A stretch of DNA of 39,345 bases, taken from Betaproteobacteria bacterium (lineage in GTDB: Bacteria; Pseudomonadota; Gammaproteobacteria; Burkholderiales; SG8-41). The notes beneath the pieces are model-generated. The model did no database searches and was not told where the DNA came from. It saw only the letters and a list, made by a program, of their open reading frames with translations. This document shows positions 1-8,290 of the stretch, in pieces; within the stretch, counting starts at the first letter, position 1; each line of letters opens with the position of its first letter. The position numbers and the translations under genes are program-made. The stretch lies in NCBI GenBank assembly GCA_947486575.1, contig CANKUB010000034.1:1-39345 (forward strand), written 5' to 3'.

Positions 1-647
1 AAGCGCCGCTGCCTGCGGGGGTGGGCGAAGCGGCGGTTGCTGCGGGTGTGGACATTAGTGCTGCGCTGAACCGGCTGGGTGGGAATAGGGGGCTCTACCG
101 GCGCATGCTGGGGACCTTCGTCAAGGAACTGGCTGCCATGCCAGAGCAGATTGCGGCGCATGCGGCAATGGGCGAGACGCAGGCTGCTTCGCGTCTGCTG
201 CACACGGTCAAGGGACAGGCGGGGACACTGGGGGCCATGGCACTATCGGCCGAGGTGGCCCACGGTGAGAAACGGTTTGAGCAAGGGCACGCGGGGGGTG
301 ATGCCGAGCTTTTGGTGCAGCAGGTCTCGGTGGCGATGACTGGTGCTGGTCCCGGACTGGCAGCGCTGTTGCAGGCGTTGCAGGCGGCTGAAGCGCCGGT
401 GGCAGCGCCGGGTGTGGTGCTCGACAGCGACGCTGTTCTGAAGCTGTTGCGAACGATCGGCCAGCACTTGCAAAACGCCGACATGGCGGCAACAGATAAG
501 ATGGCAGAGTTGCAGCGCGGCTATGGGGGCGCACTGGGCGAGCAGTTGCAGTCTCTGGACGAGGCCATCAGCGCGCTTGACTTTGACCGCGCACTGCCCC
601 TGTGCAATGCCTTGATCAACGAAATGACAGAGGGGCAAACCGCATGA
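1..647 (+). CDS. C-terminal Hpt part of a hybrid sensor histidine kinase (5' end outside window)
   Basis: The reading frame is open to the window edge, so only the C-terminal ~215 residues are seen. They form a histidine phosphotransfer domain: an entry helix (AALNRLGGNRGLYRRML) followed by LLHTVKGQAGTLGA, where the His codon at 201-203 is the expected phospho-accepting residue in the HxxKG motif. A second helical segment (AVLKLLRTIGQHLQ) closes the protein. Such domains end BarA/EvgS-like hybrid kinases and pass phosphate to a separate receiver. The stop overlaps the start of the following receiver-GGDEF gene (ATGA at 644-647), so the two are probably co-translated and the GGDEF protein is the likely phosphate acceptor. 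The sensor and kinase domains are not in view, so the input signal is unknown. Confidence 0.8.
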   Translation, partial: APLPAGVGEAAVAAGVDISAALNRLGGNRGLYRRMLGTFVKELAAMPEQIAAHAAMGETQAASRLLHTVKGQAGTLGAMALSAEVAHGEKRFEQGHAGGDAELLVQQVSVAMTGAGPGLAALLQALQAAEAPVAAPGVVLDSDAVLKLLRTIGQHLQNADMAATDKMAELQRGYGGALGEQLQSLDEAISALDFDRALPLCNALINEMTEGQTA

Positions 648-1708
648 ATGCGCTCTCGCCAGACGAGACCCGCACAGTTGCAGAGGTATCAACCTTGCTC
701 CAGCGTCGGCCACGGTTGCTAGTGGTAGATGACCAGCCGGTCAACGTTCAGGCACTCTACCAAGCGTTCTCGGCAGATTACCAAGTATTCATGGCCACCA
801 GCGGTGAGCAGGCGTTATCCCTGTGCGCGAGCCGGCACCCTGACCTCGTGCTTCTCGACGTGGTGATGCCTGGCATGGACGGACACGAGGTCTGCCGTCG
901 CCTGAAGGCTGATGCTGCAACATGCGATTTGCCAGTCATCTTCGTCACCGGCCACAACGATGCGGCGGCCGAGATGCTCGGGCTCGAACTCGGTGCGGTA
1001 GATTTCATCTCCAAGCCGATCAACCCGAAAATCGTGCGGGCCCGCGTGAAGGCACATCTGACGATGAAGGCACAGTCGGATTTGCTTCGAAGCTGGGCAT
1101 ACATCGACGGACTCACCGGTGTGCACAACCGCCGCCATTTTGACGAACGGCTGACCTCGGAGTGGGGGCGGGCGCTACGAGCGGGCAGCGCACTGAGCGT
1201 GATCCTGCTGGACGTGGACTATTTCAAGCGCTACAACGACCGCTACGGTCATCAGGCGGGTGATGACTGTCTGCGCCGTGTCGCAGCAACGCTGAAGATC
1301 GGCCTCCTGAGGCCGGGCGACCTAGTGGCGCGCTACGGTGGGGAAGAGTTCATCTGTCTGCTGCCGGACACTGATCTCGATGGTGCACTCACACTCGCAA
1401 AGCGACTCGGTCAGCAGGTGTTCGACCAACAAATCGAGCACGCCGACTCGTCGGCAGCACCGGTTGTCACCGTGAGCCTGGGCGTCTGTAGCACGAGCAA
1501 GGGTGTTTCTGGTACTGCCCTTGCGCTGCTGCGCGAAGCCGATGCGCAGCTCTACAAGGCCAAGGCAAACGGGCGACATCAGGCCTGCGGAACCGAGATG
1601 CGTGCATTTGAAGCTGAACGCGGTGACGGAAGCATGATCGAGTCGATGTATCCTGTTTCACCTGTGACATTCCCGCAAACGGCTTACACAGAATTTTCGG
1701 TACAATAA
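644..1708 (+). CDS. Response regulator with GGDEF diguanylate cyclase output (PleD-like)
   Basis: A 354-residue protein that should make cyclic di-GMP from two GTP when phosphorylated. The receiver domain begins LLVVDDQPVN, has its phospho-acceptor Asp at about residue 72 (LLDVVMPGMDG) and a Lys in DFISKPIN. The GGDEF domain starts at DGLTGVHNRRHFDERL and has the active-site signature GGEEF at about 232-236. A product-inhibition I-site RPGD lies exactly five residues upstream, so an active, feedback-controlled cyclase is expected. The ATG at 644 is preferred over the upstream GTG at 602 because it has a GAGGGG ribosome site and overlaps the Hpt gene's stop by four bases. The ~30-residue tail after GGDEF has no recognisable domain. 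The pair forms a kinase to cyclase phosphorelay. Confidence 0.92.
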   Translation: MNALSPDETRTVAEVSTLLQRRPRLLVVDDQPVNVQALYQAFSADYQVFMATSGEQALSLCASRHPDLVLLDVVMPGMDGHEVCRRLKADAATCDLPVIFVTGHNDAAAEMLGLELGAVDFISKPINPKIVRARVKAHLTMKAQSDLLRSWAYIDGLTGVHNRRHFDERLTSEWGRALRAGSALSVILLDVDYFKRYNDRYGHQAGDDCLRRVAATLKIGLLRPGDLVARYGGEEFICLLPDTDLDGALTLAKRLGQQVFDQQIEHADSSAAPVVTVSLGVCSTSKGVSGTALALLREADAQLYKAKANGRHQACGTEMRAFEAERGDGSMIESMYPVSPVTFPQTAYTEFSVQ

Positions 1709-1867
1709 AAATCGAGAATCCATCTGCGCGCGCCCGCATATTTTTGACGTTGATTGAAGTTGATGGATTTAGACCGTGCATTAAGAGTTCCAGATGTAAC
1801 AACGACAGTCGCCTTATGGCCGATCAGCGACATTCACAACGCCTGACGCTTCACACCCTAAACCCAA

Positions 1868-2842
1868 TCAATTCGCCTTAACGCCCGCCGCGCGCGCCAC
1901 CTTGGTCATCGCGTCAATTTCACTTTTGAGTTGCACTGCAAACTGATCGGGCGGATTGAGCACGACTTCCGAGCCGAGCGCGGCGAAGCGTTCGCGCAGT
2001 TCGGGGGACTTAAATTGTGTCACCATTTCGTCGTATAGCCGGTTAATGACTGGGCGTGGCGTGCCTGCGGGTGCGAGCATGCCGTACCACGCGGGGAGTT
2101 CCGCGTCTTGCACGCCGGATTCAGCGAGGGTGGGAATCGTGGGCAATAGCGGTATGCGCTTCGTCGTGGCCATACCGAGGGCACGCACGCGGTTCGTACG
2201 CAAAAAAGGCAATTGATTCTGCACCGAATCAAAGGCCACCGTTACTTCGCCCGCGACCAGCGCCGTGGCCATCGGTGCGCCGCCTTTGTAGGGCACGTGC
2301 GTCATCTTTGTCGTCGTTTGCAACATGAAAAGCTCCATCGCCATATGTGCAAAGCTCGCCGGGCCGAATGAGCCGTAGGGCAATTTGCCGGGCTGCGCCT
2401 TGGCCAGCGCGATCAGTTCTTTGGCGGTCTTCACCGGCAGCGACGGGTGGACGAAAATGGCGAAGGGCGCCGAGATGACGATGCTGATGGGCGCGAAATC
2501 GCGCATCACGTTGAATGGCATTTTCTCGTAGATGGCGGAATTCATCACCAGCATGCCGCTGGTGCCCGCGAGCAGGGTGTAGCCATCTGGCACGGCTTTC
2601 GCCACCATATCAAGGCCAATCAAACCATTGGCGCCGGGGCGATTGTCAATAACGAAATTCTGGCCAAAGGTGGTGGTGAAGTGCTGCGCCACGGTGCGGC
2701 CCATCACATCCGACACGCCACCTGCCGAGGCTGGATTGATGATGCGCACAGTTTTGGCCGGCCATTCCTGGGCATGGGCGTTGGACGCGGCGAGGATGGC
2801 GACTGTGATGGCTGCACTGAACAGGCGTGAGGTGCGTATCAC
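1868..2842 (-). CDS. Bug-family (TctC) periplasmic substrate-binding receptor
   Basis: A 324-residue secreted protein with an N-terminal signal peptide (hydrophobic segment ending SNAHAQ) followed by the Bug fold opening WPAKTVRIINPASAGGVSDVMGR and the family signature VPDGYTLL. Family members bind carboxylates or other small organics in the periplasm. Some serve tripartite tricarboxylate (TctABC) transporters, and many are orphan receptors. No TctA/TctB genes are near. The start is GTG at 2842, with GGAG eight bases upstream; the nearby ATG upstream runs into a stop after four codons. It lies 86 bp behind the flavin oxidoreductase gene and may be the last gene of a three-gene minus-strand operon. 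The ligand cannot be told from sequence. Confidence 0.9.
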   Translation of the reverse strand: MIRTSRLFSAAITVAILAASNAHAQEWPAKTVRIINPASAGGVSDVMGRTVAQHFTTTFGQNFVIDNRPGANGLIGLDMVAKAVPDGYTLLAGTSGMLVMNSAIYEKMPFNVMRDFAPISIVISAPFAIFVHPSLPVKTAKELIALAKAQPGKLPYGSFGPASFAHMAMELFMLQTTTKMTHVPYKGGAPMATALVAGEVTVAFDSVQNQLPFLRTNRVRALGMATTKRIPLLPTIPTLAESGVQDAELPAWYGMLAPAGTPRPVINRLYDEMVTQFKSPELRERFAALGSEVVLNPPDQFAVQLKSEIDAMTKVARAAGVKAN

Positions 2843-2928
2843 TATTGGTGCTCCATTGAGAATTCCACCCGGTTATGCCTGAATGCGCGGGCACGATAGC
2901 GGTGGAATCGAACCAATACAAAACCTGC

Positions 2929-4905
2929 TCACACCGCATGACCCGCCGCATGGCCTTCCGACGTAGCCGCCATGACATTGCGTGGCGTCATGCAATCGCC
3001 AATCAGGCGTACATCGATACCAGCCGCACGCAGCGGTGCCAGCAGCGCAATACGGGGTGCACGCGGTGTGGCGTAGGCGAAGAACACCACGTTGTTAATG
3101 ACGGTTTTTTTGCCGGTATAGACCTGCGAAATTTCGAGTGTGCCGCTTTCGAAGGTATCGCTCCAGCGCGGTTCGCACAGCGTCATGACTTCGATACCCT
3201 GGGCGCTCAGGCGACGGTTAATGCCCTGATGGGTGACCATGGAGGTTTCTTCGGCGATGGCGTCTCGTGGCGTGACGATAACCACGCGTTCGAAAATCTG
3301 CCGAAGGTATTCAGCACTGGCATACGTGCCTTCGGATTGATCCATGTCGTAGATCACCGCAGCACCGGGCTGCTTTTGCCGGATGTGCAGCACGTCCTGC
3401 ATGGCGGTGCGCACGTCCTTTACCAGCTCGTGTGCATCGGCGGGTAGCCAGCGTGGTGCAACCATGTCCGCGCCAGTGGCGAGGATCACTGTGTCTGGCC
3501 TGCGGGCAAGTATGTTTTCCGCGGTGGTCACTGTGCCAAGCTCAAATTTTACGCCAGCACGCTGGGCGGCGGTGTGCTGGTAGTCATACACGCTGCTAAG
3601 CGCCTCGCCACCGGGCAGCAATGCACGCAGACGCGCCTTGCCGCCGATTTCCGGCGAGCTGCCGATAACGGTAACGTCGTGCCCGCGCGCGGCGGCTGTC
3701 CATGCGGCCTCCATGCCGGCCACACCTGCACCAATGATGACGACGCGTTTTTTTGCGATTGCCTTTTCCGGCCAGTAATTGGTCTCGTGTGCTTGCGCCA
3801 CACGCGGGTTGTTGTCGCACGACAGTGGCTGGTGAAACGCCGCGCCTACGTACCAGCAGTTGTTGCATGACACGCAGTAGCGAATGTCGTGCGCGCGGCC
3901 CTGTGCGGCCTTGTCAGGCCACGCCGGGTCGGCCACCAGCGCGCGGCCCAAGGCCACCAGTTCAGCGTCGCCGCTGACGAGCAGGGCATCGGCTTCCGCA
4001 GGATCGGTAATGCGCCCCAGCGCCATCAACGGCAAGCCGTTGACCGCGTTGCGCAAGCTGCGAAACAGCGGCATGTAGGCTGCGCGCGGCTCGTGATCAT
4101 CCGGCACGTGCATTTCCAGCGAGCGGGCGTGGCTGCCTTGCGCAAAAGTCACGTAATCGACGGCCTTGCTGCGGGTGATGTGCGTGGCAATGGCTGCCGC
4201 TTCAACCGGGCCGATGCCACCGGGCACACCGTCATTACCGGGCAGCTTGATGCCGATAATGAAATCACGTCCGCAGGCGGCACGTATGCCCGCGATCATT
4301 TCGGTAATGAGCCGCGTGCGCCCGGCAATATCACCGCCGTAGGCATCGTTGCGTGCATTCGACCACGGCGATAGAAACTGATGAAACAAATGGCCGTGCC
4401 CTGCGGAAATTTCCACACCGCTAAAGCCACAACGTTTAAGGCGCGCAGCAGATTGCGCGAAATCATCGTTCATGCGATGAATTTCATCAACCGTAAGCGG
4501 GCGCGGCACGGTGCCGCTCAAGTCATCGGGCAGTGCGGATGCCCCGACGGCTTCGGGGTTGCGTCCCGCCTCGTGACGTCCACGGCCGGGGTCTTGTATC
4601 TGGCCGAGCAGACGACAATCGTGTGACTCCACCGCTTCGGCCCAGCGCTTGAGGCCGTTGATTTCATCATCGTTGTAAGCAATAATTTTGTAGGGAATGT
4701 GCTGGTGGCGCGCCATCGACAGCGGTTCGGTGACGATCATCGCTGCGCCGCCGAGCGCGCGGTTGGCGTAGTAGCGCAACTGGCGATCAGTGACTTTGCC
4801 CTTGTCGCCCATGCGTGTGGTCATTGACGCGTGGACGATACGATTTTTCAGGTGCTTGCCAGCCAGGGTGTACGGCGTGAACAGGGCTGTATAGTTGTGA
4901 TCCAT
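2929..4905 (-). CDS. FMN/FAD/4Fe-4S oxidoreductase, dienoyl-CoA reductase / trimethylamine dehydrogenase type
   Basis: A 658-residue two-part flavoenzyme. Residues 1-340 form an old-yellow-enzyme TIM barrel with the conserved GHGHLFHQFLSPWSNARND run at ~169-187 that shapes the FMN site. Cys344, 347, 350 and 363 give CX2CX2CX12C, the spacing I recall for the trimethylamine dehydrogenase cluster rather than the CX2CX3CX11C of E. coli FadH. From ~390 a dinucleotide fold starts with IGAGVAGMEAAW, so NAD(P)H or FAD binds in the C-terminal half. The reaction is probably reduction of an activated C=C bond or oxidative demethylation; the substrate is not determinable. It sits between two Bug receptor genes on the same strand, 24 bp after the upstream stop. 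No Shine-Dalgarno precedes the ATG, and the gap is filled by a copy of the AT-rich motif. Confidence 0.9.
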   Translation of the reverse strand: MDHNYTALFTPYTLAGKHLKNRIVHASMTTRMGDKGKVTDRQLRYYANRALGGAAMIVTEPLSMARHQHIPYKIIAYNDDEINGLKRWAEAVESHDCRLLGQIQDPGRGRHEAGRNPEAVGASALPDDLSGTVPRPLTVDEIHRMNDDFAQSAARLKRCGFSGVEISAGHGHLFHQFLSPWSNARNDAYGGDIAGRTRLITEMIAGIRAACGRDFIIGIKLPGNDGVPGGIGPVEAAAIATHITRSKAVDYVTFAQGSHARSLEMHVPDDHEPRAAYMPLFRSLRNAVNGLPLMALGRITDPAEADALLVSGDAELVALGRALVADPAWPDKAAQGRAHDIRYCVSCNNCWYVGAAFHQPLSCDNNPRVAQAHETNYWPEKAIAKKRVVIIGAGVAGMEAAWTAAARGHDVTVIGSSPEIGGKARLRALLPGGEALSSVYDYQHTAAQRAGVKFELGTVTTAENILARRPDTVILATGADMVAPRWLPADAHELVKDVRTAMQDVLHIRQKQPGAAVIYDMDQSEGTYASAEYLRQIFERVVIVTPRDAIAEETSMVTHQGINRRLSAQGIEVMTLCEPRWSDTFESGTLEISQVYTGKKTVINNVVFFAYATPRAPRIALLAPLRAAGIDVRLIGDCMTPRNVMAATSEGHAAGHAV

Positions 4906-4932
4906 AATTAATTAAATAAAAACAATAACTTA
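4906..4932 (+). repeat. AT-rich boundary motif, copy 1
   Basis: The A-rich strand reads AATAAAAACAATAACTTA at 4915-4932. The copy spans from the stop codon of the upstream Bug gene to the ATG of the flavin oxidoreductase, so the mRNA of that minus-strand operon carries its U-rich complement directly before the start codon. This is one of about nine similar copies at gene boundaries in the window. Its role is unknown. Confidence 0.6.
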
Positions 4933-5904
4933 CGGATGTTCACGCAAGCCTGCTGCAGTCACCACCTTGCCCCATTTGGCGTGATCGGTGCGCAGGAAAG
5001 CGGCGAAATCGGCGATGTTGCTGGCCACCACATCGCCGCCCATCGCGCTCAGGCGCTCGCGTGCATCGGCAGCCGTAATGCCTTTGACGATCTCGGCGTT
5101 CAACCGCTCGGCGATGGCGCGCGGCGTAGCGGCAGGCGCGACAACACCGAACCAGCCGCTGGTGTCGAAGCCCGGCACGCCCGATTCCGCGATAGTCGGA
5201 ATCGCTGGCGCCTGTGGTGAACGTTTCGCCGAGGTAACAGCGATCGCGCGTATCTTGCCGGTTTTCGCCTGCGGCCAGATGGTTACCAGATCGCCAGACA
5301 TCACCTGAATCTGCCCGGCGATCACGTCGGTCATGGCGGCGGCTACGCCTTTGTACGGCACGTGCGTCATGTTGATGTTGGCCGCGAGCTTGAGCATTTC
5401 GCTTACCAGATGATTGGTCGAACCGTGACCGGCTGAGCCGAAATTAAGTTGCCCGGGCCGTGCGCGCGCAAGGGCGACGAGCTCCTTCACATTTCTTACC
5501 GGCAGCGAGGGATGCACCGCCATCATGAAGGGCATGCTAACCACCTGCGAGATGGCGTCAAAATCCTTCAGCGGGTCATAGTTGATTTTTGCCGACATGG
5601 CAGGAGCAATGCCATTCGGCCCTGCACTGGTGAGCAGCAGGGTGTAGCCGTCGGCGGGCTGACGCGCGACGTATTCTGTAGCGATCACACCGCCCGCACC
5701 GGGACGGTTATCGACTACGACGGTGCGGCCCAGCGGCTCTGAAAGTTTTTGCGCTACCACACGCGCAATGAAATCACTGCCGCCGCCGGGTACAAAGCCG
5801 ACGACGATGCGCACGGGTTTGGTGGGGTAGGCTTGGGCTTGGGCACCGGCAATTGGCAGCGCCACACCAGCGATGGCAAGCGCCCTGAATAGAATCGACT
5901 GCAT
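4930..5904 (-). CDS. Bug-family (TctC) periplasmic substrate-binding receptor
   Basis: A 324-residue exported receptor. The signal peptide is ALAIAGVALPIAGAQAQ, followed by the Bug opening YPTKPVRIVVGFVPGGGSDFIAR and PADGYTLLLTSAG. The ATG at 5904 has GGAG at a seven-base spacing, a normal ribosome site. It is the first gene of a probable minus-strand unit with the flavin oxidoreductase and a second Bug receptor, so the receptor may bind the substrate, or a relative of it, that the flavoenzyme processes. That link is inference from order only. The start faces a divergent alpha/beta hydrolase gene across a palindromic repeat. Confidence 0.92.
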   Translation of the reverse strand: MQSILFRALAIAGVALPIAGAQAQAYPTKPVRIVVGFVPGGGSDFIARVVAQKLSEPLGRTVVVDNRPGAGGVIATEYVARQPADGYTLLLTSAGPNGIAPAMSAKINYDPLKDFDAISQVVSMPFMMAVHPSLPVRNVKELVALARARPGQLNFGSAGHGSTNHLVSEMLKLAANINMTHVPYKGVAAAMTDVIAGQIQVMSGDLVTIWPQAKTGKIRAIAVTSAKRSPQAPAIPTIAESGVPGFDTSGWFGVVAPAATPRAIAERLNAEIVKGITAADARERLSAMGGDVVASNIADFAAFLRTDHAKWGKVVTAAGLREHP

Positions 5905-5930
5905 GCATTTCTCCGTTGAGGTTGCATTCT

Positions 5931-6010
5931 ACCCGTAGCCCCTTATGAAGGCCGAAGGCCGCAATACGGGCATCGCTTCCCGTAATCCGCTTCGCTTCGT
6001 ACGGGCTACA
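5931..6010. repeat. REP-like palindromic intergenic repeat
   Basis: About 80 bp with outer arms GTAGCCC (5935-5941) and GGGCTAC (6003-6009), and inner complementary stretches such as AATACGGG and CCCGTAAT around a CGCTTCGCTTCG run. This resembles the GTAGCCC...CGAAGCG repeats scattered between genes in many beta- and gammaproteobacteria. It lies between the divergent Bug and hydrolase genes. The ATG at 5945 falls inside it, which argues against using that ATG as the hydrolase start. Confidence 0.6.
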
Positions 6011-6070
6011 ATCGGCTTGATTTCAACACAAATGACACTGAACATGATTTTAAACGACGGCATTGAAACC

Positions 6071-7135
6071 ATGGACCGCTTCGTCACGCACGTCTCCACC
6101 GTGCCCGCGAACCTGGGGCAGACGGTGGGCTTGCATCTGCGTGAGAAAGTCGCACCTTCGGTAGCGGCAAACAGCAAGCCGCATGTGGTGTTGTTCGTGC
6201 ATGGCGGTTTTTCGCCATCAAACGTGGCCTACGATCTGGATTACAAAGACGACTACAGCTTTATGCGTGTGTTGGCGCGTGCAGGCCACGACGTATTCGC
6301 CATGACACACACCGCCTATGGTTCGTCACCCAAACCGATGATGGATGATCCTTGCAATGTTGATATCGCATCTCAACACCACTTGATTCCGCACATCCTG
6401 AAAGAAAAAACCGCGCCGCGTTACCCGTTCAAGCTGGTGTCGAGCCGCACCGAGCACGACGAAGTTGAAACGGTGGTCAAGTTCATCATGGCTCTGCGCA
6501 AAGTTGAGCGCATCAGCATGATCGGCTGGTCCACCGGCACGCCGCGCGCAGGCGGCTTTGCGGCGATGCACCCAGACAAAGTGGACAAGCTCGTGCTCTA
6601 CGGCCCTGCACCGTATTTTCCCAGTGACACGCCGCCAAATCCGTTCCCCGAACCCGGCGCGCCGATGATTCTGCAAAGCTGGGACATGTTGATGGAAAAA
6701 CGCTGGCAGAACGATTGCCGCAGCGAGGGCCAGATCGAGCACCCCGAAATCCGCGAAATCATGTGGCAGGCGCTGATGAAAGAAGATGGCCTCGGCGCAC
6801 ACTGGACCGCCGACGGTCGTGGCATCATGCGCGCGCCCAACCGCATGAATTACGGGTGGCGCGCCAACATCGGCAGCATTAAAGCGCCGACACTGTGCTT
6901 GCTCGGCGAGTTCGACAACTACGACGCGCGCTTTAAAACCTGGGGCGGATTGAAGATGGATAACCGCGCGTATATTAAAGTGGGCTGCGCCTCACACTTT
7001 ATGCAATACGAGCGTGTGCGTTTTGTGTTGCACAAGGCAACTCTGGAATGGCTGGCGACGGGCACGGTGGAAGGGCAGCGCTTTGCGGAACTGCAATCGG
7101 ATAAGGACGGGAAATTGCAGCCGCTAATCCAATAA
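6071..7135 (+). CDS. Alpha/beta hydrolase (PHA synthase/depolymerase-like)
   Basis: A hydrolase with the full alpha/beta triad signature: an oxyanion segment VVLFVHGGFSPS, nucleophile elbow IGWSTGTPRAGG (Ser near residue 154 counting from this start), acid residue in LLGEFDNYD and His in VGCASHFMQYE. The order and the aromatic surroundings resemble esterases or polyhydroxyalkanoate-type hydrolases; the substrate is unknown. The reading frame is open back to 5945, but its first ~25 codons are a palindromic repeat. Real starts could be 6032, 6044 or 6071. I chose 6071 (MDRFVTHVS), where family-like sequence begins, although its ribosome site is weak. It is transcribed divergently from the Bug/flavoenzyme operon and may belong to the same catabolic theme. 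Confidence 0.8.
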   Translation: MDRFVTHVSTVPANLGQTVGLHLREKVAPSVAANSKPHVVLFVHGGFSPSNVAYDLDYKDDYSFMRVLARAGHDVFAMTHTAYGSSPKPMMDDPCNVDIASQHHLIPHILKEKTAPRYPFKLVSSRTEHDEVETVVKFIMALRKVERISMIGWSTGTPRAGGFAAMHPDKVDKLVLYGPAPYFPSDTPPNPFPEPGAPMILQSWDMLMEKRWQNDCRSEGQIEHPEIREIMWQALMKEDGLGAHWTADGRGIMRAPNRMNYGWRANIGSIKAPTLCLLGEFDNYDARFKTWGGLKMDNRAYIKVGCASHFMQYERVRFVLHKATLEWLATGTVEGQRFAELQSDKDGKLQPLIQ

Positions 7136-7143
7136 TTTGTAGG

Positions 7144-7215
7144 TTGGGGTGAGCTTGCGAACCCCAATGCTCGTGGTGAGGCAAATCTATCGTTGGGGTT
7201 CCTTCGTCACCCCAA
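7144..7215. repeat. Paired palindromic repeat, TTGGGGTGA type
   Basis: Two ~24 bp units, 7144-7167 and 7193-7215, each begin TTGGGGT and end ACCCCAA. They are near inverse complements of each other, so each can fold alone or pair with the other. They sit just after the hydrolase stop and before the beta-helix gene, where they could act as a transcription end or mRNA stabiliser. No clear U-tract follows. Confidence 0.55.
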
Positions 7216-7247
7216 GCTAATTGGAACCATTTACTGAAGGTGTCAAA

Positions 7248-8183
7248 ATGAATAAGACAACAATGTGCGTAGTAACCGGCAAAGCAACACTCATCGCAAG
7301 CCTCTGTTATTCAACGCTATCCGCCAATGCCGCAACGATAGCAGTCGATTGTGATGCGGGCGGTACAATCATGAGTGCCTTGGCCAGCGTCAAGCCGGGC
7401 GACACCGTGCTGGTAGGCGGTACTTGCAAAGAGCACGTCAACGTCGCGCCGGAAATCGTGAAGATTACGCTGGACGGGCAAAAGAAGACGACCATTCACC
7501 ACCCCGGCAGTCCTGCCGCATCGCCGCACGCCGTCTACATTCGTGGCAAAGAAATCACCATCAAGGGCTTCACGGTAACAGGCGGTCAGGACGGCATACA
7601 TCTTTCCGGCCCAGCTTCGGCAGTGATCGATAGCAATGTGGTGGTCAAAAACAGCGGACGCGGCATCCATATCGACAAGGGCAGCATTGCGCGCATCCTC
7701 AATAGCACGGTGGAAGAGAGTGGCAGCATCGGCATCGACGTGACGGGCGCCTCTTACGCCTACATCGGCGTATTCATTCCCCGAGTGCCTGCGCTAGCAC
7801 CCAACATCATTCGCAACAATGGCGGCCCCGGCATTAACATCGAACGCACTTCGGGCGCGTGGATTGTGGGCAACACCATCAGTAACAACAAGGAAAGCGG
7901 CATTGCCGTCCACCGCAATGCTCAGGCCGACGTCGTCGCCAACGTGATCAACGCCAATGGTGGCGACGCTATCTCGGTCAGCTACAATGGCGGCGTGAAC
8001 TTCACTAGCGAGCCGCGCCGCGACGGGCCGAACCAGACAGCCGCAGGGCAGAGTAACGGCGGCGTTGCCATTCGCTGCATTATCGGCGGCTACGTTGACG
8101 GGCCTATCGGCACGCTGGCTGGAACCCAGGGGGCGAAGGTGTTCGACAACAGTTGCGCTGATCGCGTGACGACGACGCGATAA
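7248..8183 (+). CDS. Secreted right-handed parallel beta-helix protein
   Basis: A 311-residue exported protein. The ATG at 7248 has GAAGG seven bases before it and begins a signal peptide ending CYSTLSANA; the earlier TTG in the same frame has no such site. The body has PbH1-type repeats rich in Asn/Gly/Ile: ITIKGFTVTGGQDGIHLSG, SAVIDSNVVVKNSGRGIHI, IARILNSTVEESGSIGIDV, IIRNNGGPGINIERTSGAWI and VGNTISNNKESGIAV. Such folds occur in polysaccharide lyases, C5-epimerases and nitrous-oxide-reductase NosD-like proteins. No lyase catalytic motif could be assigned, so substrate and activity remain open. It appears to be a single-gene unit flanked by the paired repeat upstream and a Bug gene downstream. 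Confidence 0.8.
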   Translation: MNKTTMCVVTGKATLIASLCYSTLSANAATIAVDCDAGGTIMSALASVKPGDTVLVGGTCKEHVNVAPEIVKITLDGQKKTTIHHPGSPAASPHAVYIRGKEITIKGFTVTGGQDGIHLSGPASAVIDSNVVVKNSGRGIHIDKGSIARILNSTVEESGSIGIDVTGASYAYIGVFIPRVPALAPNIIRNNGGPGINIERTSGAWIVGNTISNNKESGIAVHRNAQADVVANVINANGGDAISVSYNGGVNFTSEPRRDGPNQTAAGQSNGGVAIRCIIGGYVDGPIGTLAGTQGAKVFDNSCADRVTTTR

Positions 8184-8260
8184 ACAGGGCGCGCCGATTC
8201 CCGCCGCTGCAGGAATGACAGCAACGGTGTTGATTAGCATTGAAGTCCATTGAGGAAACT

Positions 8261-8290
8261 TTAAATACTTATTTAAAAAAAATAGTTATG
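8261..8290 (+). repeat. AT-rich boundary motif, copy 2
   Basis: TTAAATACTTATTT followed by an A-run and AATAGTTATG, whose final ATG is the start codon of the following Bug gene. The nearest purine-rich ribosome-like sequence (GAGGA at 8252) is over 30 bases away. The two halves ATACTTATTT and AAATAGTTAT are partly inverse-complementary (8 of 10 positions). Confidence 0.6.

Noticed and set aside
1701-1715. Possible tenth AT-motif copy (TACAATAAAAATCGA)
   Set aside because: Only the ACAATAAAAA part is shared and in a different order; it is too weak to count.
5945-6070. Hydrolase start at 5945
   Set aside because: The first codons are a dispersed palindromic repeat and give no protein-like sequence.
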